A stretch of 64,000 nt of DNA from Clostridium_AD sp050717545 (GTDB lineage: Bacteria; Bacillota; Clostridia; Clostridiales; Clostridiaceae), in NCBI RefSeq assembly GCF_050717545.1, contig NZ_JBOITN010000044.1, positions 15,791 to 79,790 of the forward strand. The letters run 5' to 3'. Below the pieces are notes generated by a model. That model searched no databases and had not been told where the DNA came from. It worked only from the letters and a program-made list of their open reading frames with translations. Both the position numbers and the translations under genes were made by a program. The first letter of the stretch is position 1, and every line of letters starts with the position of its first letter. This document shows, piece by piece, positions 51,426 to 59,697 of this stretch.

Positions 51426-51473
51426 AGTATAATTTTAAATTACCTAAACGTCAACCAAAACTTTCGTACGAAA
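51426..51473 (-). promoter_or_regulatory. Sigma-A promoter and palindromic operator of the PTS operon
   Basis: On the minus strand the -35 is TTGACG (51449-51454), the spacer 17 bases, and the -10 TATACT (51426-51431). The palindrome TTTCGTACGAAA (51462-51473) lies eight bases upstream of the -35 and has the CGAAA half-sites often bound by DeoR-family repressors. Confidence 0.65.
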
Positions 51474-51508
51474 CATATTAGGATTATTTTTCCTACTTTC
51501 ATTATATT

Positions 51509-51970
51509 TTAGTCATTTAATAAAAAGGTTTTCATCCAAGCTGGTGGACTCCATGGCGATGCAAGTAGAGATATTTTACCATTTCTAGCTTTCATTGCTT
51601 CATTTATAAAAGGAAATACCTATTTTTTTTCATGTGATATATCAAAGGTTTTTAGTTCTGTATCATTTTCTTCAACATAGGTATAATTACCAAGAGCAAA
51701 GTCACAAGTATGAATGTGGACTCTTCCCAAGTTATATCCTAATCCTTCTACAGGGTCAAAGTATTTTTTTACTATCTGTTTTCTCTTTTCTGGTTCCATT
51801 CTTGCCAGTGTATAGGCTGCTGCTTCTGTAAATGCGCCACCAAAACCAATAATGTCTTGGAATGTTTTAGAAATATTTATGCTCAACGTTACATTTTCGC
51901 TATTTTTAGAAGCAAGTGATAAAGATTGTTTGTCCAATTGGTAAATCAATCTCCATTTACATACCTCCAT
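51509..51970 (-). pseudogene. Truncated GH30 (glucosylceramidase-like) gene with internal stop
   Basis: The N-terminal part of a GH30 glycosidase is clear: DIIGFGGAFTEAAAYTLARM, GLGYNLGRVHIHTCDFALGN. A TAG at 51620-51622 interrupts the frame after DISHEKK. The same frame then continues with PFINEAMKARNGKISLLASP and WSPPAWMKT before ending at 51509. The catalytic acid/base and nucleophile Glu residues come later in the family and are missing. So the gene has a nonsense mutation and has lost about two thirds of its 3' part. It lies just beyond the DeoR promoter. Confidence 0.8.
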
Positions 51971-52220
51971 ATTTTTTCTATATAAGAAATAATTAATTTT
52001 GATATAGTTTTCTTATTTCATCTCTATTGTATATATTTTTTATTAATACCATAAGATACCAAATTTCTGTTTTAGTGTGTTCTTTTCGGAAGTTTAAGCA
52101 ATATTATAAGTAGTTCTATAAACATATGAATTTCTCGTTTTTTATATCGTGCTTAAAAATCTCACCCTATATTATTTGTATAATTAATTTTAGAAATACC
52201 TCATACATTATGTAAAATAC

Positions 52221-52249
52221 TTGAATAATATGTTTATATTCCTTATAAT
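52221..52249 (+). promoter_or_regulatory. Sigma-A-like promoter
   Basis: TTGAAT (52221-52226), a 17-base spacer and TATAAT (52244-52249) stand 60 bases before the dehydrogenase start. Nothing else is seen in the 51971-52308 gap. Confidence 0.6.
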
Positions 52250-52308
52250 ATAGTAAAGATACAATAATACAATATTATATTAAAAATTACTAATAAGGAG
52301 TGAAAAAA

Positions 52309-53370
52309 ATGAAAACTTCAACCCACAGAATAGCCATTCCTTCAATTTTAGAAGTAGGAAAAGGTAATATCAATAACATAGGATACTTTCTAAAAAAAGC
52401 TATGTTTAAAAAGGTATCAATTTGTTTTGGAGAAGGTATTGATGATTTATTCGGGATTTTTATAAAAAACTCATTAAACGAGGCAAATATTAAGATTTCA
52501 AATATAGAAACCATATCAGACATAAACTTTGAAAAAATCAGCATAAAGGCCTTTGAAATATCAAGTGATGTAGATGCTTTAATCGGAGTCGGGGGTGGAA
52601 AAGCTATAGATGCTGTAAAATACATGAGTTTTTTAAAAAAAATACCCTTCATTAGCATTCCAACTTCAACTTCTAATGACGGTTTTTCAAGCCCCGGTGC
52701 ATCACTTTTAGTCAATGGAAAACGTAAGTCTCTTCCAGCTAAAACTCCTTATGGCATAATTATAGATATTGATGTAATTAAAGGAGCACCTGATAAATTT
52801 ATTTTCTCAGGAATAGGTGATTTAGTTTCAAACATAACTTCTCTGTACGATTGGAAATTTGAAGAGGAGCATGAAAAGGCAATTGTTGATGACTTTGCAA
52901 CTATGATTTCCAAAAAATCAGTAAACAGTTTTGTACGAACTAAATTTAAGACTATTAAAGATGATTTGTTCTTAAAAGAACTAGTGGATTCACTAATCTT
53001 AAACGGTATATCTATGGAAATAGCAGGTGACAGTTCACCAGCCTCAGGCTCCGAGCATTTAATTTCTCATGCTTTAGATAAATTCTTGGAAATTCCACAA
53101 CTTCATGGCATACAAGTTGGAATGGCTACCTATATTATGTCTAAAGTTCAAAACCACAGATTTGAAAGAATCTCAAAGGTATTAAATGAAACAGGCTTTT
53201 TTAATTATGCTAGAACTTTAAAAATGAGAAAAGAAGATTTTAAGAAAGCCATAGATATTGCTCCTTCAATAAAACCTAGCCGATATACATATATTCATGT
53301 TGAAGAAAATAGAGAAATGGCTAAAAAATTTATTGATGAGGATGCAACAATAAATTCTATATTAATATAA
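52309..53370 (+). CDS. Glycerol-1-phosphate dehydrogenase-like enzyme (EgsA/AraM family)
   Basis: A 353-residue metal-dependent dehydrogenase. The NAD-binding motif is DALIGVGGGKAIDAVKYMSF, followed by ISIPTSTSNDGFSSPGASLL. Metal ligands are expected from the Asp in GIGDLVSNITSLYDWK, the His in GSEHLISHALDKF and the His in LHGIQVGMAT. It is closest to AraM/EgsA, which reduce dihydroxyacetone phosphate to sn-glycerol 1-phosphate, the archaeal-type lipid backbone. In Bacillus this feeds heptaprenylglyceryl phosphate. The start is ATG 52309; the in-frame GTG at 52300 is part of the TAAGGAGTG site. A cupin gene follows after 44 bases. Confidence 0.85.
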   Translation: MKTSTHRIAIPSILEVGKGNINNIGYFLKKAMFKKVSICFGEGIDDLFGIFIKNSLNEANIKISNIETISDINFEKISIKAFEISSDVDALIGVGGGKAIDAVKYMSFLKKIPFISIPTSTSNDGFSSPGASLLVNGKRKSLPAKTPYGIIIDIDVIKGAPDKFIFSGIGDLVSNITSLYDWKFEEEHEKAIVDDFATMISKKSVNSFVRTKFKTIKDDLFLKELVDSLILNGISMEIAGDSSPASGSEHLISHALDKFLEIPQLHGIQVGMATYIMSKVQNHRFERISKVLNETGFFNYARTLKMRKEDFKKAIDIAPSIKPSRYTYIHVEENREMAKKFIDEDATINSILI

Positions 53371-53414
53371 TCTGTCAATTTGTTTACGCAAAAGAATAAA
53401 AGGGAGGATTAAAA

Positions 53415-53762
53415 ATGATAGTTTCGAACGAAAAGGAAGTTTTCACAGGAAAAGTAATTAACCCAGAAGCAAAAAATGCTTTCATGCAAACACTTATATC
53501 GCCAAAAGAAGGATGGGAAGGATACGTAATGCGTGTATTCCAATTAGAAGAGGGAGGCTACACTCCAAAACACAATCATGCTTGGCCCCATATAAACTAT
53601 ATTTTAGAGGGCAAAGGAACATTATTCCTTGATAATGAAGAAACCATAATAGAAAAAGGTTCATATGCATATGTACCTTCAAATGAGCTTCATCAATTTA
53701 AAAATATAGAAAGTGAAACCTTAAAATTCATTTGTATAGTTCCAGAAGAAGGTCATAAATAA
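53415..53762 (+). CDS. Cupin-domain protein
   Basis: A 115-residue single-domain cupin. The first cupin motif is in GGYTPKHNHAWPHINYILEG (metal-binding His residues) and the second in SYAYVPSNELHQFKN. No other domain is present, so it may be a small isomerase, dioxygenase or sensor; the reaction cannot be given. GGGAGG precedes ATG 53415, and it follows the EgsA-like gene by 44 bases, so they are probably one operon, ended by the palindrome at 53774. Confidence 0.85.
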   Translation: MIVSNEKEVFTGKVINPEAKNAFMQTLISPKEGWEGYVMRVFQLEEGGYTPKHNHAWPHINYILEGKGTLFLDNEETIIEKGSYAYVPSNELHQFKNIESETLKFICIVPEEGHK

Positions 53763-53773
53763 ATAAATAAATT

Positions 53774-53803
53774 AAGTTCTTGGTACCTAGGTACCAAGAA
53801 CTT
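53774..53803. terminator. Palindromic terminator
   Basis: A 30-base perfect palindrome (AAGTTCTTGGTACCT with its complement) 11 bases after the cupin stop, followed by TTATATTT on the plus strand. Confidence 0.75.
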
Positions 53804-53877
53804 TATATTTCCCTTTCCTTCAAAACATATTGAAAGCCCTCTTACATCAAATCGATTCTTCACAACGAATGTAATAA

Positions 53878-54444
53878 AATGGCAATATAGATGAAATAAG
53901 AAATTATTTAAATGCAGCTAAGAATATAAATTCTGAGTTTAAACTTGAAAGTATATTTTATTATGCAATTGATAATTGTCAAAATAATTATTTTAAAACT
54001 ATTGAGCTTTTAATAGACAGTGGAGCTAACGTTAACAGTCATCATAGCAAGTTCTTGGAAACTCCTCTTCATAAACTTTGTGCAAGAATAAAACCTAATA
54101 TGGATGTAATAACTATGATCCTTAAAAAAGGAGCTAATGTAAATTCAATCAACATATCTGGTAAAACTCCTGTATTTTATTGCAGCTTTAATTATTCTGT
54201 AGAGCTTCTAAGTCTTCTTGTAGAATATGGTGCGGATATAAACATAAAGGATAAATATAAAAATACTCTTCTTCATGATGATTATATCAATTGTTATGAA
54301 GAACATTTCGAAGAATTTTTAAAGGCTCTCATCGGTTTTGGCTTTGACATAAATTCACCAAATTCTACAGGATTAACGCCCTTAGGTTTCTGTGAGAATG
54401 AAAAAATTAAGACTATTTTAATAAAATACAATGGAATTATGTAA
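53878..54444 (+). pseudogene. Ankyrin-repeat protein fragment without a proper start
   Basis: An open frame from 53878 to 54444 codes about five ankyrin repeats. The first reads NGNIDEIRNYLNAAKNIN, and later ones TPLHKLCARI and GANVNSINISGKTPVFYCSF, then LLVEYGADINIKDKYKNT and SPNSTGLTPLGFC. Two stop codons stand just before it, and no ATG with a ribosome binding site opens the frame; the first usable start inside is TTG at 54055, which cuts off the first repeats. The 5' part was probably lost. It may still yield a short ankyrin peptide. Confidence 0.6.
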
Positions 54445-54479
54445 GTCGTTAATATCACAGCTCCACAGAATATGATTTA

Positions 54480-54528
54480 CAGATTGAAAAAAGTAGCAAC
54501 ATAATTTGTTGCTACTTTTTTCAATCTG
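54480..54528. terminator. Bidirectional terminator
   Basis: CAGATTGAAAAAAGTAGCAA pairs with its complement around a short AT loop. Poly-A and poly-T tracts lie within the stem. It sits between the ankyrin fragment and the pepF stop, which converge. Confidence 0.8.
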
Positions 54529-54530
54529 TA

Positions 54531-56336
54531 TTACTCCATCTCCTCAGTAAGTTTTACTAATTCATCAATAATATTTCCAATATGCTCTATAGTATCTAAT
54601 AGTGGTTTTTCTGTTGTTATATCTACTCCTGCCATTTTAGCAAGTTCTATAGGCGTTTTAGTTCCTCCTGCTTTTAATACCTTCCTCCAGTCATCTACCG
54701 CAGGTTTACCTTCTTTCAAGATTCTGTTACTTACCTGGGTAGCTATTGTAAGTCCAGCACTGTATGTGTATGGATAAAGTCCCATATAATAATGAGGTTG
54801 CCTCATCCATGTAAGTTCTGCGCCATCATTAATTTTTACGCTACTACCCCAGAATTTTTCTAGCACACCTTTTTTTATTTCATTAAGATTTGTGGCTTGC
54901 ACACTTCCACCTGCATCTATTACTTTGTAAACTTCTCTTTGATACGCGGCCTCTAATAAATGAGTTACAAAGTTATGGTAATAGGTACGGCTAATCATAG
55001 AGGATAAAACCCATCTCTTAAATCTAGGTTCATCATTTGTTTTCATAAGATAATTTGCCATAAGCATTTCATTCATAGTAGATGGTGCTTCAATAAAGTA
55101 TAAAGATGGCTCGGCATTAAAAATATTTTGGTTTTCGTTTATTAATTTAAAATGACCTGCATGACCTAATTCATGAGCAAGCACAAATACTTCTTTCATT
55201 TTCTCGGACCAGGATATTAAAATTAATGAATGACTGCCATATGGAGTCGCACAAAAGGCGCCTGTTGATTTCCCTTTATTTACAGCGAAATCGATCCATT
55301 TTTCATCATAAGCTTTTTTTACCATTTCTACATAATCTTCACCTAATACTGATAATGCTCCCTCTACATATTTTTTTGATTCCTCAACAGAAATGGTAGG
55401 CTCATAAGTAGGGTCTACTTCAAGCTTTAAATCTGCAAATGTCATTTCATCAATTTTATGAATTTTGCCAAGCAGCTTTGCATATTTTCTCATGTGAGGC
55501 GCTAGCTTTTCCATGATTATATCTATTTGTCTATCATATAATTCCCTCTCTACCTGTTGAGGGGATAATAAGCTGTCTATAACGGAATCAAATCCTCTAA
55601 GCGTTGCCAATGTTTTTTCCTTTTGAACATGAACCTGATAAAGTGATGCTACTGTATGTTTATATTCTCCTAGTTTTGAAGAAAAAGCTTCAAAAGCTGC
55701 TCTTCTAATTTTAGTGTCAGTCTCATACTCCCATCCATCTTCAAAAAGCACATAACTAAGAGGATAACTAACGCCATCTACAATAAAATCTTCAAAATCC
55801 ATATCACTTAGTTTAGTTGTCTCATATGTGCAGTAAGAAGAATCTAGTGTTCCAGATAAAGCAGATAATGCCTTTTCTACTTCCGGGTGTAATAAATGTT
55901 TTTTAAATCTTTTTATCTCACTTAAATAATGACCGTTTTCTTTCGATTCTTCAATTGCTTCATCTATTATTTTTTCATTAGCTTCACTAATTTCGCTTGT
56001 TACAAAGCTTAACCTACTATCTAAATTCGCTAATGTATTAATGGACTTCATATATCTAGCTTGATTTCGAAGGTTAGATTGATCTGTAGAAACCTTAAGA
56101 CTTGCATAATTCTCTATAAGATTTTCACTTTCTAGTACCACCCTCATTTTATCCAAACATTCATTTATAATACTAGCACAGTCTAATTTTCCTTTATACT
56201 TGTTTTCTATTTCTAACGTAATCTCTTCTAAACCCTCTATGGCTAAATTATACAACTCTTCTGTTTGAAATAGTGAAGATAGATCCCAAGTAAGAGATTT
56301 ATCAACATCCTTTCTTTCTTTTAAAGCTGTTTTCAC
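54531..56336 (-). CDS. pepF: Oligoendopeptidase F
   Basis: A 601-residue M3 metallopeptidase. The zinc motif is in VLAHELGHAGHFKL (about residue 390), with the third ligand Glu about 28 residues later in FIEAPSTMNEMLM. The N-terminal helical part (DVDKSLTWDLSSLFQTEELY...) and the C-terminal GLYPYTYSAGLTIA segment are those of PepF. It cleaves oligopeptides of roughly 7-17 residues in the cytoplasm. It is followed by a bidirectional terminator. A small HEPN-like gene lies 16 bases upstream on the same strand, probably co-transcribed. Confidence 0.95.
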   Translation of the reverse strand: MKTALKERKDVDKSLTWDLSSLFQTEELYNLAIEGLEEITLEIENKYKGKLDCASIINECLDKMRVVLESENLIENYASLKVSTDQSNLRNQARYMKSINTLANLDSRLSFVTSEISEANEKIIDEAIEESKENGHYLSEIKRFKKHLLHPEVEKALSALSGTLDSSYCTYETTKLSDMDFEDFIVDGVSYPLSYVLFEDGWEYETDTKIRRAAFEAFSSKLGEYKHTVASLYQVHVQKEKTLATLRGFDSVIDSLLSPQQVERELYDRQIDIIMEKLAPHMRKYAKLLGKIHKIDEMTFADLKLEVDPTYEPTISVEESKKYVEGALSVLGEDYVEMVKKAYDEKWIDFAVNKGKSTGAFCATPYGSHSLILISWSEKMKEVFVLAHELGHAGHFKLINENQNIFNAEPSLYFIEAPSTMNEMLMANYLMKTNDEPRFKRWVLSSMISRTYYHNFVTHLLEAAYQREVYKVIDAGGSVQATNLNEIKKGVLEKFWGSSVKINDGAELTWMRQPHYYMGLYPYTYSAGLTIATQVSNRILKEGKPAVDDWRKVLKAGGTKTPIELAKMAGVDITTEKPLLDTIEHIGNIIDELVKLTEEME

Positions 56337-56352
56337 TACAATTCCTCCTTAC

Positions 56353-56865
56353 TTAGTTTTTATGGTTTTCTAGCATAGTATATCTATTGGTAATTAATTG
56401 CCATATCGTAAATATAGCAGTCTGCAATTTTATTAACGTATTTATAGGAAATTTCTGTGTTCTCAGAAAAGATAAATAATTGCTTCTGAACTCAGGTGAA
56501 AATGTATCCTCAAGTTTTTGATACTCTTCATCATTAAAATTATACTTAAGATTATGAGAATATGAATTTCTTATATGATTCACTTTCATAACTGTTTTAA
56601 ATATATCAGTAGGTAATAACCCTAATGTAAATACTAATTTTGCAAGTTCACTAAATGACAACTTATCACATTCTAAAATTTCGGGATTCTTAAGGTTCTC
56701 CCTTAACCTTTCTCTCAAAGCATATTCTATATAAAGATTTCCCCTTAATATAACTTGCATTGGATTTTCAGAATTTATATCCAAGTGAAACTTCTCTAAT
56801 TTGTTTTTTAATTCTAACATGTTATCTTCGCTTTTCTTAATCTCTGTTTTATTCATTTCATTCAT
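56353..56865 (-). CDS. HEPN-like protein with RNxxxH motif
   Basis: A 170-residue all-helical protein. It contains ILRGNLYIEYALRERLRENL in the first helices and VNHIRNSYSHNL with R99-x4-H104, the HEPN RNase motif, near the middle. HEPN domains act as RNases in many toxin and defence systems but also as adaptors. No MNT antitoxin or other partner is next to it; pepF follows 16 bases downstream. It resembles DUF4145-like or MAE_28990-like HEPN proteins only in pattern, so the family is not certain. Three Met lie within the first 16 residues; the first follows GGGAGG. Confidence 0.55.
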   Translation of the reverse strand: MNEMNKTEIKKSEDNMLELKNKLEKFHLDINSENPMQVILRGNLYIEYALRERLRENLKNPEILECDKLSFSELAKLVFTLGLLPTDIFKTVMKVNHIRNSYSHNLKYNFNDEEYQKLEDTFSPEFRSNYLSFLRTQKFPINTLIKLQTAIFTIWQLITNRYTMLENHKN

Positions 56866-57040
56866 CGATATTTCCTCCCTTATTTAATGTTTATTTCTAA
56901 AATAATGTTTTACTTAAACTTAAAATATTAATTACTTATATTGTAATTATAACACGATTGTTATATTAGAATATAATAGTTATATCTAATATAATAATTA
57001 TATTCTTTTTTTCACATATAATCCTTATCCTTAGAAAAAA

Positions 57041-57077
57041 AGCAAAAAAAACATAGAGAATGTTAACCTCTATGTTT
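57041..57077 (-). terminator. Terminator of the 5-oxoproline/carboxyltransferase operon
   Basis: AACATAGAG and CTCTATGTT form a nine-base stem with an eight-to-ten-base loop, followed on the minus strand by eight T. It overlaps the end of the biotin-carrier remnant. Confidence 0.75.
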
Positions 57078-57273
57078 TTGCATTAATAACTTTACCATCA
57101 CTTGGTCAAACTATTCCATTTTCATTGCTTCCAAAATACTGCTGGGTGTCACATTGCTTATCCAAACTAGCAATTTTGGTTAAATTAGAATCTTCTTTAC
57201 CTGTTACCTCTATTACTTCTTCTATATCTACTTCAAAAACTTTGTTATTTAGCGTTATCTTATACTTCCTCAT
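57070..57273 (-). pseudogene. Biotin carrier (OadG/BCCP-like) gene lacking its biotinylation site
   Basis: ATG 57273 opens KYKITLNNKVFEVDIEEVIE, the typical start of the small biotin carrier of decarboxylases and pyruvate carboxylase. The linker is short and leads directly to GSNENGIV and a TGA at 57106. The frame goes on as PSDGKVINAKT to TAG at 57070. In an intact carrier the order is AMKMENEIVAPSDGKV, so the part with the biotin-accepting Lys is deleted and Ala has become a stop. It follows the carboxyltransferase gene by 33 bases, where the working carrier would be expected. Confidence 0.7.
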
Positions 57274-57306
57274 ATTATTAACACCTTCCTAAATAAATTA
57301 CACTCA

Positions 57307-58818
57307 TCATTTTATTCTTTTAATGTTTAATATGCGAAACTCTGAATTAGGCTTATCCCGTGCTGCCATAGTAGATGCTACAAGAGCTACTACTATCCTC
57401 TCTTCTTCATCTATTCCATATATTTCTTTTACCTCTGTATTAGTTATTATTTTTTTATAACTATCATTATTTATATTAGCACTTAACCTATCCTCAAAGA
57501 ATTTTTTTGAAGTTCTTGGAAATAAAGCATAGGATAACACATCTTCATAACAAGTGGCCAAATCTCTAATTTCATTTTCATATTTGTCCATCTCCGGCGC
57601 AAGTAAGTCTGCTGGTCTTTGAGTTATAATTTCCATGTCTCCTATAATTTTTGTTTTTATTTCATCTTTTATAGGTGTTGATGGGCTTCCATAAAGTCCC
57701 CGAACATAATTTTTTAATTCTTTTGGTATTATTTTATATCGGATTCCAGATAATATATTAAATACTGCTTGAGTTCCTACCATTTGAATAAGAGGCGTAA
57801 TTAAAGGGGGAAATCCTAAATCTTCTCGAACGATAGGTATCTCTTTAACGACCTCTTTATATTTAGATTCAACCCCTTGCGCCTTAAGCTCTAATAAAAG
57901 GTTTGATAACATCCCTCCAGGAACCTGATATGTTATAGTTCTTGGCTCTACATTCATAACTCTTGGATTCAGCACCCCATTTTCTCTGTATTTCTCTTTT
58001 ATAGGTCTAAAATAGTCTGCTATTTCACCAAGTAAATTAATGTCTAATTTGGGATCCCGCAAGCTCTCTTTTAAAGTAATAACCATGGACTCTGTAGGTG
58101 GTTGTGATGCGCCATGTGAAAATGGAGAAATAGCAGTATCAATTATATCTACTCCTGCTTCAACAGCCTTTAAATATGTCATAGAGGCTATTCCACTAGT
58201 ACAATGAGAATGCAAGCATAATGGTATTTTTACAGCCGCTTTCAATTTTCCCACTAATTTAAAAGCCGAATATGGTGTTAATATACCAGCCATATCATTA
58301 ATGCAAATTGAGTGTGCCCCTAATTTCTCAAGTTTTATTGATAATTCAACATAGTAGTCTAAAGTGTGTACTGGACTAGTTGTATAGCATATAGCACATT
58401 GACAATGTGCTCCAGTTTCTCTAATAACTCTAATTGAAGTTTCCATATTTCTTGTATCATTTAATGCATCAAATACTCTAATTATATCTATACCATTTTC
58501 TATAGACTTCTTAATAAATGCCTCAACTACATCATCTGCATAATGCTTGTATCCTAGAAGATTTTGACCTCGAAGGATCATTTGAAGTTTAGTGTTTTTA
58601 ACAACCTTGCGAATTTCTCTTAGTCTTTCCCAAGGGTCTTCATTAAGAACACGAAGGCATGAATCAAAAGTTGCTCCTCCCCACACCTCCATTGAATAAT
58701 ACCCAACCTTATCCATTTTTTCTAGGATTGGTAATATCTCTTTTGTTGTTAATCTGGTAGCAATTAAAGATTGCTGTCCATCTCTTAGTACTGTTTCTGT
58801 AATTTTAATTGGATTCAC
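57307..58818 (-). CDS. Carboxyltransferase subunit (oxaloacetate decarboxylase alpha / PycB 5S type)
   Basis: A 503-residue enzyme with the HMGL-like carboxyltransferase barrel (about 1-290) and the PYC_OADA domain (about 300-480). Marks are TETVLRDGQQSLIATR with the metal Asp, EVWGGATFDSCLRVL, ICINDMAGILTPYSA (its Lys/Met region) and LCLHSHCTSG with two metal His. It moves CO2 between carboxybiotin and a keto acid. Its own biotin domain is absent, and the small carrier gene downstream is broken, so it would need a carrier from elsewhere. It ends the 5-oxoproline operon, 83 bases after the YcsI-type gene. The start is GTG 58818 after AGGAGG. Confidence 0.88.
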   Translation of the reverse strand: MNPIKITETVLRDGQQSLIATRLTTKEILPILEKMDKVGYYSMEVWGGATFDSCLRVLNEDPWERLREIRKVVKNTKLQMILRGQNLLGYKHYADDVVEAFIKKSIENGIDIIRVFDALNDTRNMETSIRVIRETGAHCQCAICYTTSPVHTLDYYVELSIKLEKLGAHSICINDMAGILTPYSAFKLVGKLKAAVKIPLCLHSHCTSGIASMTYLKAVEAGVDIIDTAISPFSHGASQPPTESMVITLKESLRDPKLDINLLGEIADYFRPIKEKYRENGVLNPRVMNVEPRTITYQVPGGMLSNLLLELKAQGVESKYKEVVKEIPIVREDLGFPPLITPLIQMVGTQAVFNILSGIRYKIIPKELKNYVRGLYGSPSTPIKDEIKTKIIGDMEIITQRPADLLAPEMDKYENEIRDLATCYEDVLSYALFPRTSKKFFEDRLSANINNDSYKKIITNTEVKEIYGIDEEERIVVALVASTMAARDKPNSEFRILNIKRIK

Positions 58819-58901
58819 TATTCAAAACCTCCTTAGAGTGTGTTTTCCTAAATATCAGTAGGTAGCTTTATTAACTATGATTTAGAAACATCCTACTTTT
58901 A

Positions 58902-59687
58902 TTACAATGTTGCTAAGTCATCATCCAATATATCGGAAATAAACATACATCCAGGCGCATGTGTTATTACAAGTTCTGGTTTTACATTCATTATTACTGC
59001 TTGAGGTGTAACGCCACATGCCCAAAAAACTGGTACTTCTCCCTCTTTAATGGTTACAGAGTCTCCGAAGTCTGGTTTCGATATGTCTTTAATGCCTATT
59101 TCCTCAGGATTACTTATATGAATAGGAGCCCCATGAACACCTGGGAATCTTGATGTAATCGCCACCGCTTTTTCAACCAAATCCTTTCGGATTGGTCTCA
59201 TACTAACAACAGTAGGTCCATTAAAAATCCCTGCAGGATGACATTCTATATTTGTTATATACATAGGCACATTACACTTCTCTTCAATGTGGCGTATACC
59301 AATTTGACCATCTGTCAGTGCCTTTTCAAATGTAAAACTGCAACCTATAAGGAAAGTTACTAAATCATCAGTCCACAAATCCAAGATATTATTTACTTCT
59401 TCCACTAGTATTCCATCCTTGTAAACACGATATTTGGGGATATCTGTGCGAATATCTGCCGTAGGAGCAATCAAATTAGGTGTGAATTTCCCTTGTTCGC
59501 AAATATCTAAAATAGGACAGGGTTTTGGATTCCGTTGGCAGAATATAAGAAAATCCATGGCATATTTGGCAGGAAGGACTACCAAATTAGCCTGTGTATA
59601 ACCATAAGCTAATCCTGGTGTAATACCTGTCCATTTCTCTGCTCTTATCTCTTTTCTTGCTTCTTTTCCATTACTAAATCCCAACAT
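58902..59687 (-). CDS. Putative hydro-lyase/D-glutamate cyclase family protein (YcsI, DUF1445)
   Basis: A 261-residue protein of the DUF1445 family. Typical pieces are WTGITPGLAYGYTQANLVVL, PLPAKY-like LPAKYAMDFLIFCQRNP, DIRTDIPKYRVYKDG, IGCSFTFEKAL and PVFWACGVTPQAV. YcsI is encoded with the 5-oxoprolinase genes in Bacillus, and a homologue acts as D-glutamate cyclase, linking D-glutamate and 5-oxo-D-proline. A part in handling D-forms of the substrate is likely. The start is ATG 59687 because AAGGAG touches the earlier ATG at 59693. The gene starts ten bases after pxpC ends. Confidence 0.85.
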   Translation of the reverse strand: MLGFSNGKEARKEIRAEKWTGITPGLAYGYTQANLVVLPAKYAMDFLIFCQRNPKPCPILDICEQGKFTPNLIAPTADIRTDIPKYRVYKDGILVEEVNNILDLWTDDLVTFLIGCSFTFEKALTDGQIGIRHIEEKCNVPMYITNIECHPAGIFNGPTVVSMRPIRKDLVEKAVAITSRFPGVHGAPIHISNPEEIGIKDISKPDFGDSVTIKEGEVPVFWACGVTPQAVIMNVKPELVITHAPGCMFISDILDDDLATL

Positions 59688-59697
59688 TACCATCTCC

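Noticed and set aside
52290..52715. Minus-strand frame of 141 codons
   Set aside because: Antisense to the glycerol-1-phosphate dehydrogenase-like gene, without a family motif.
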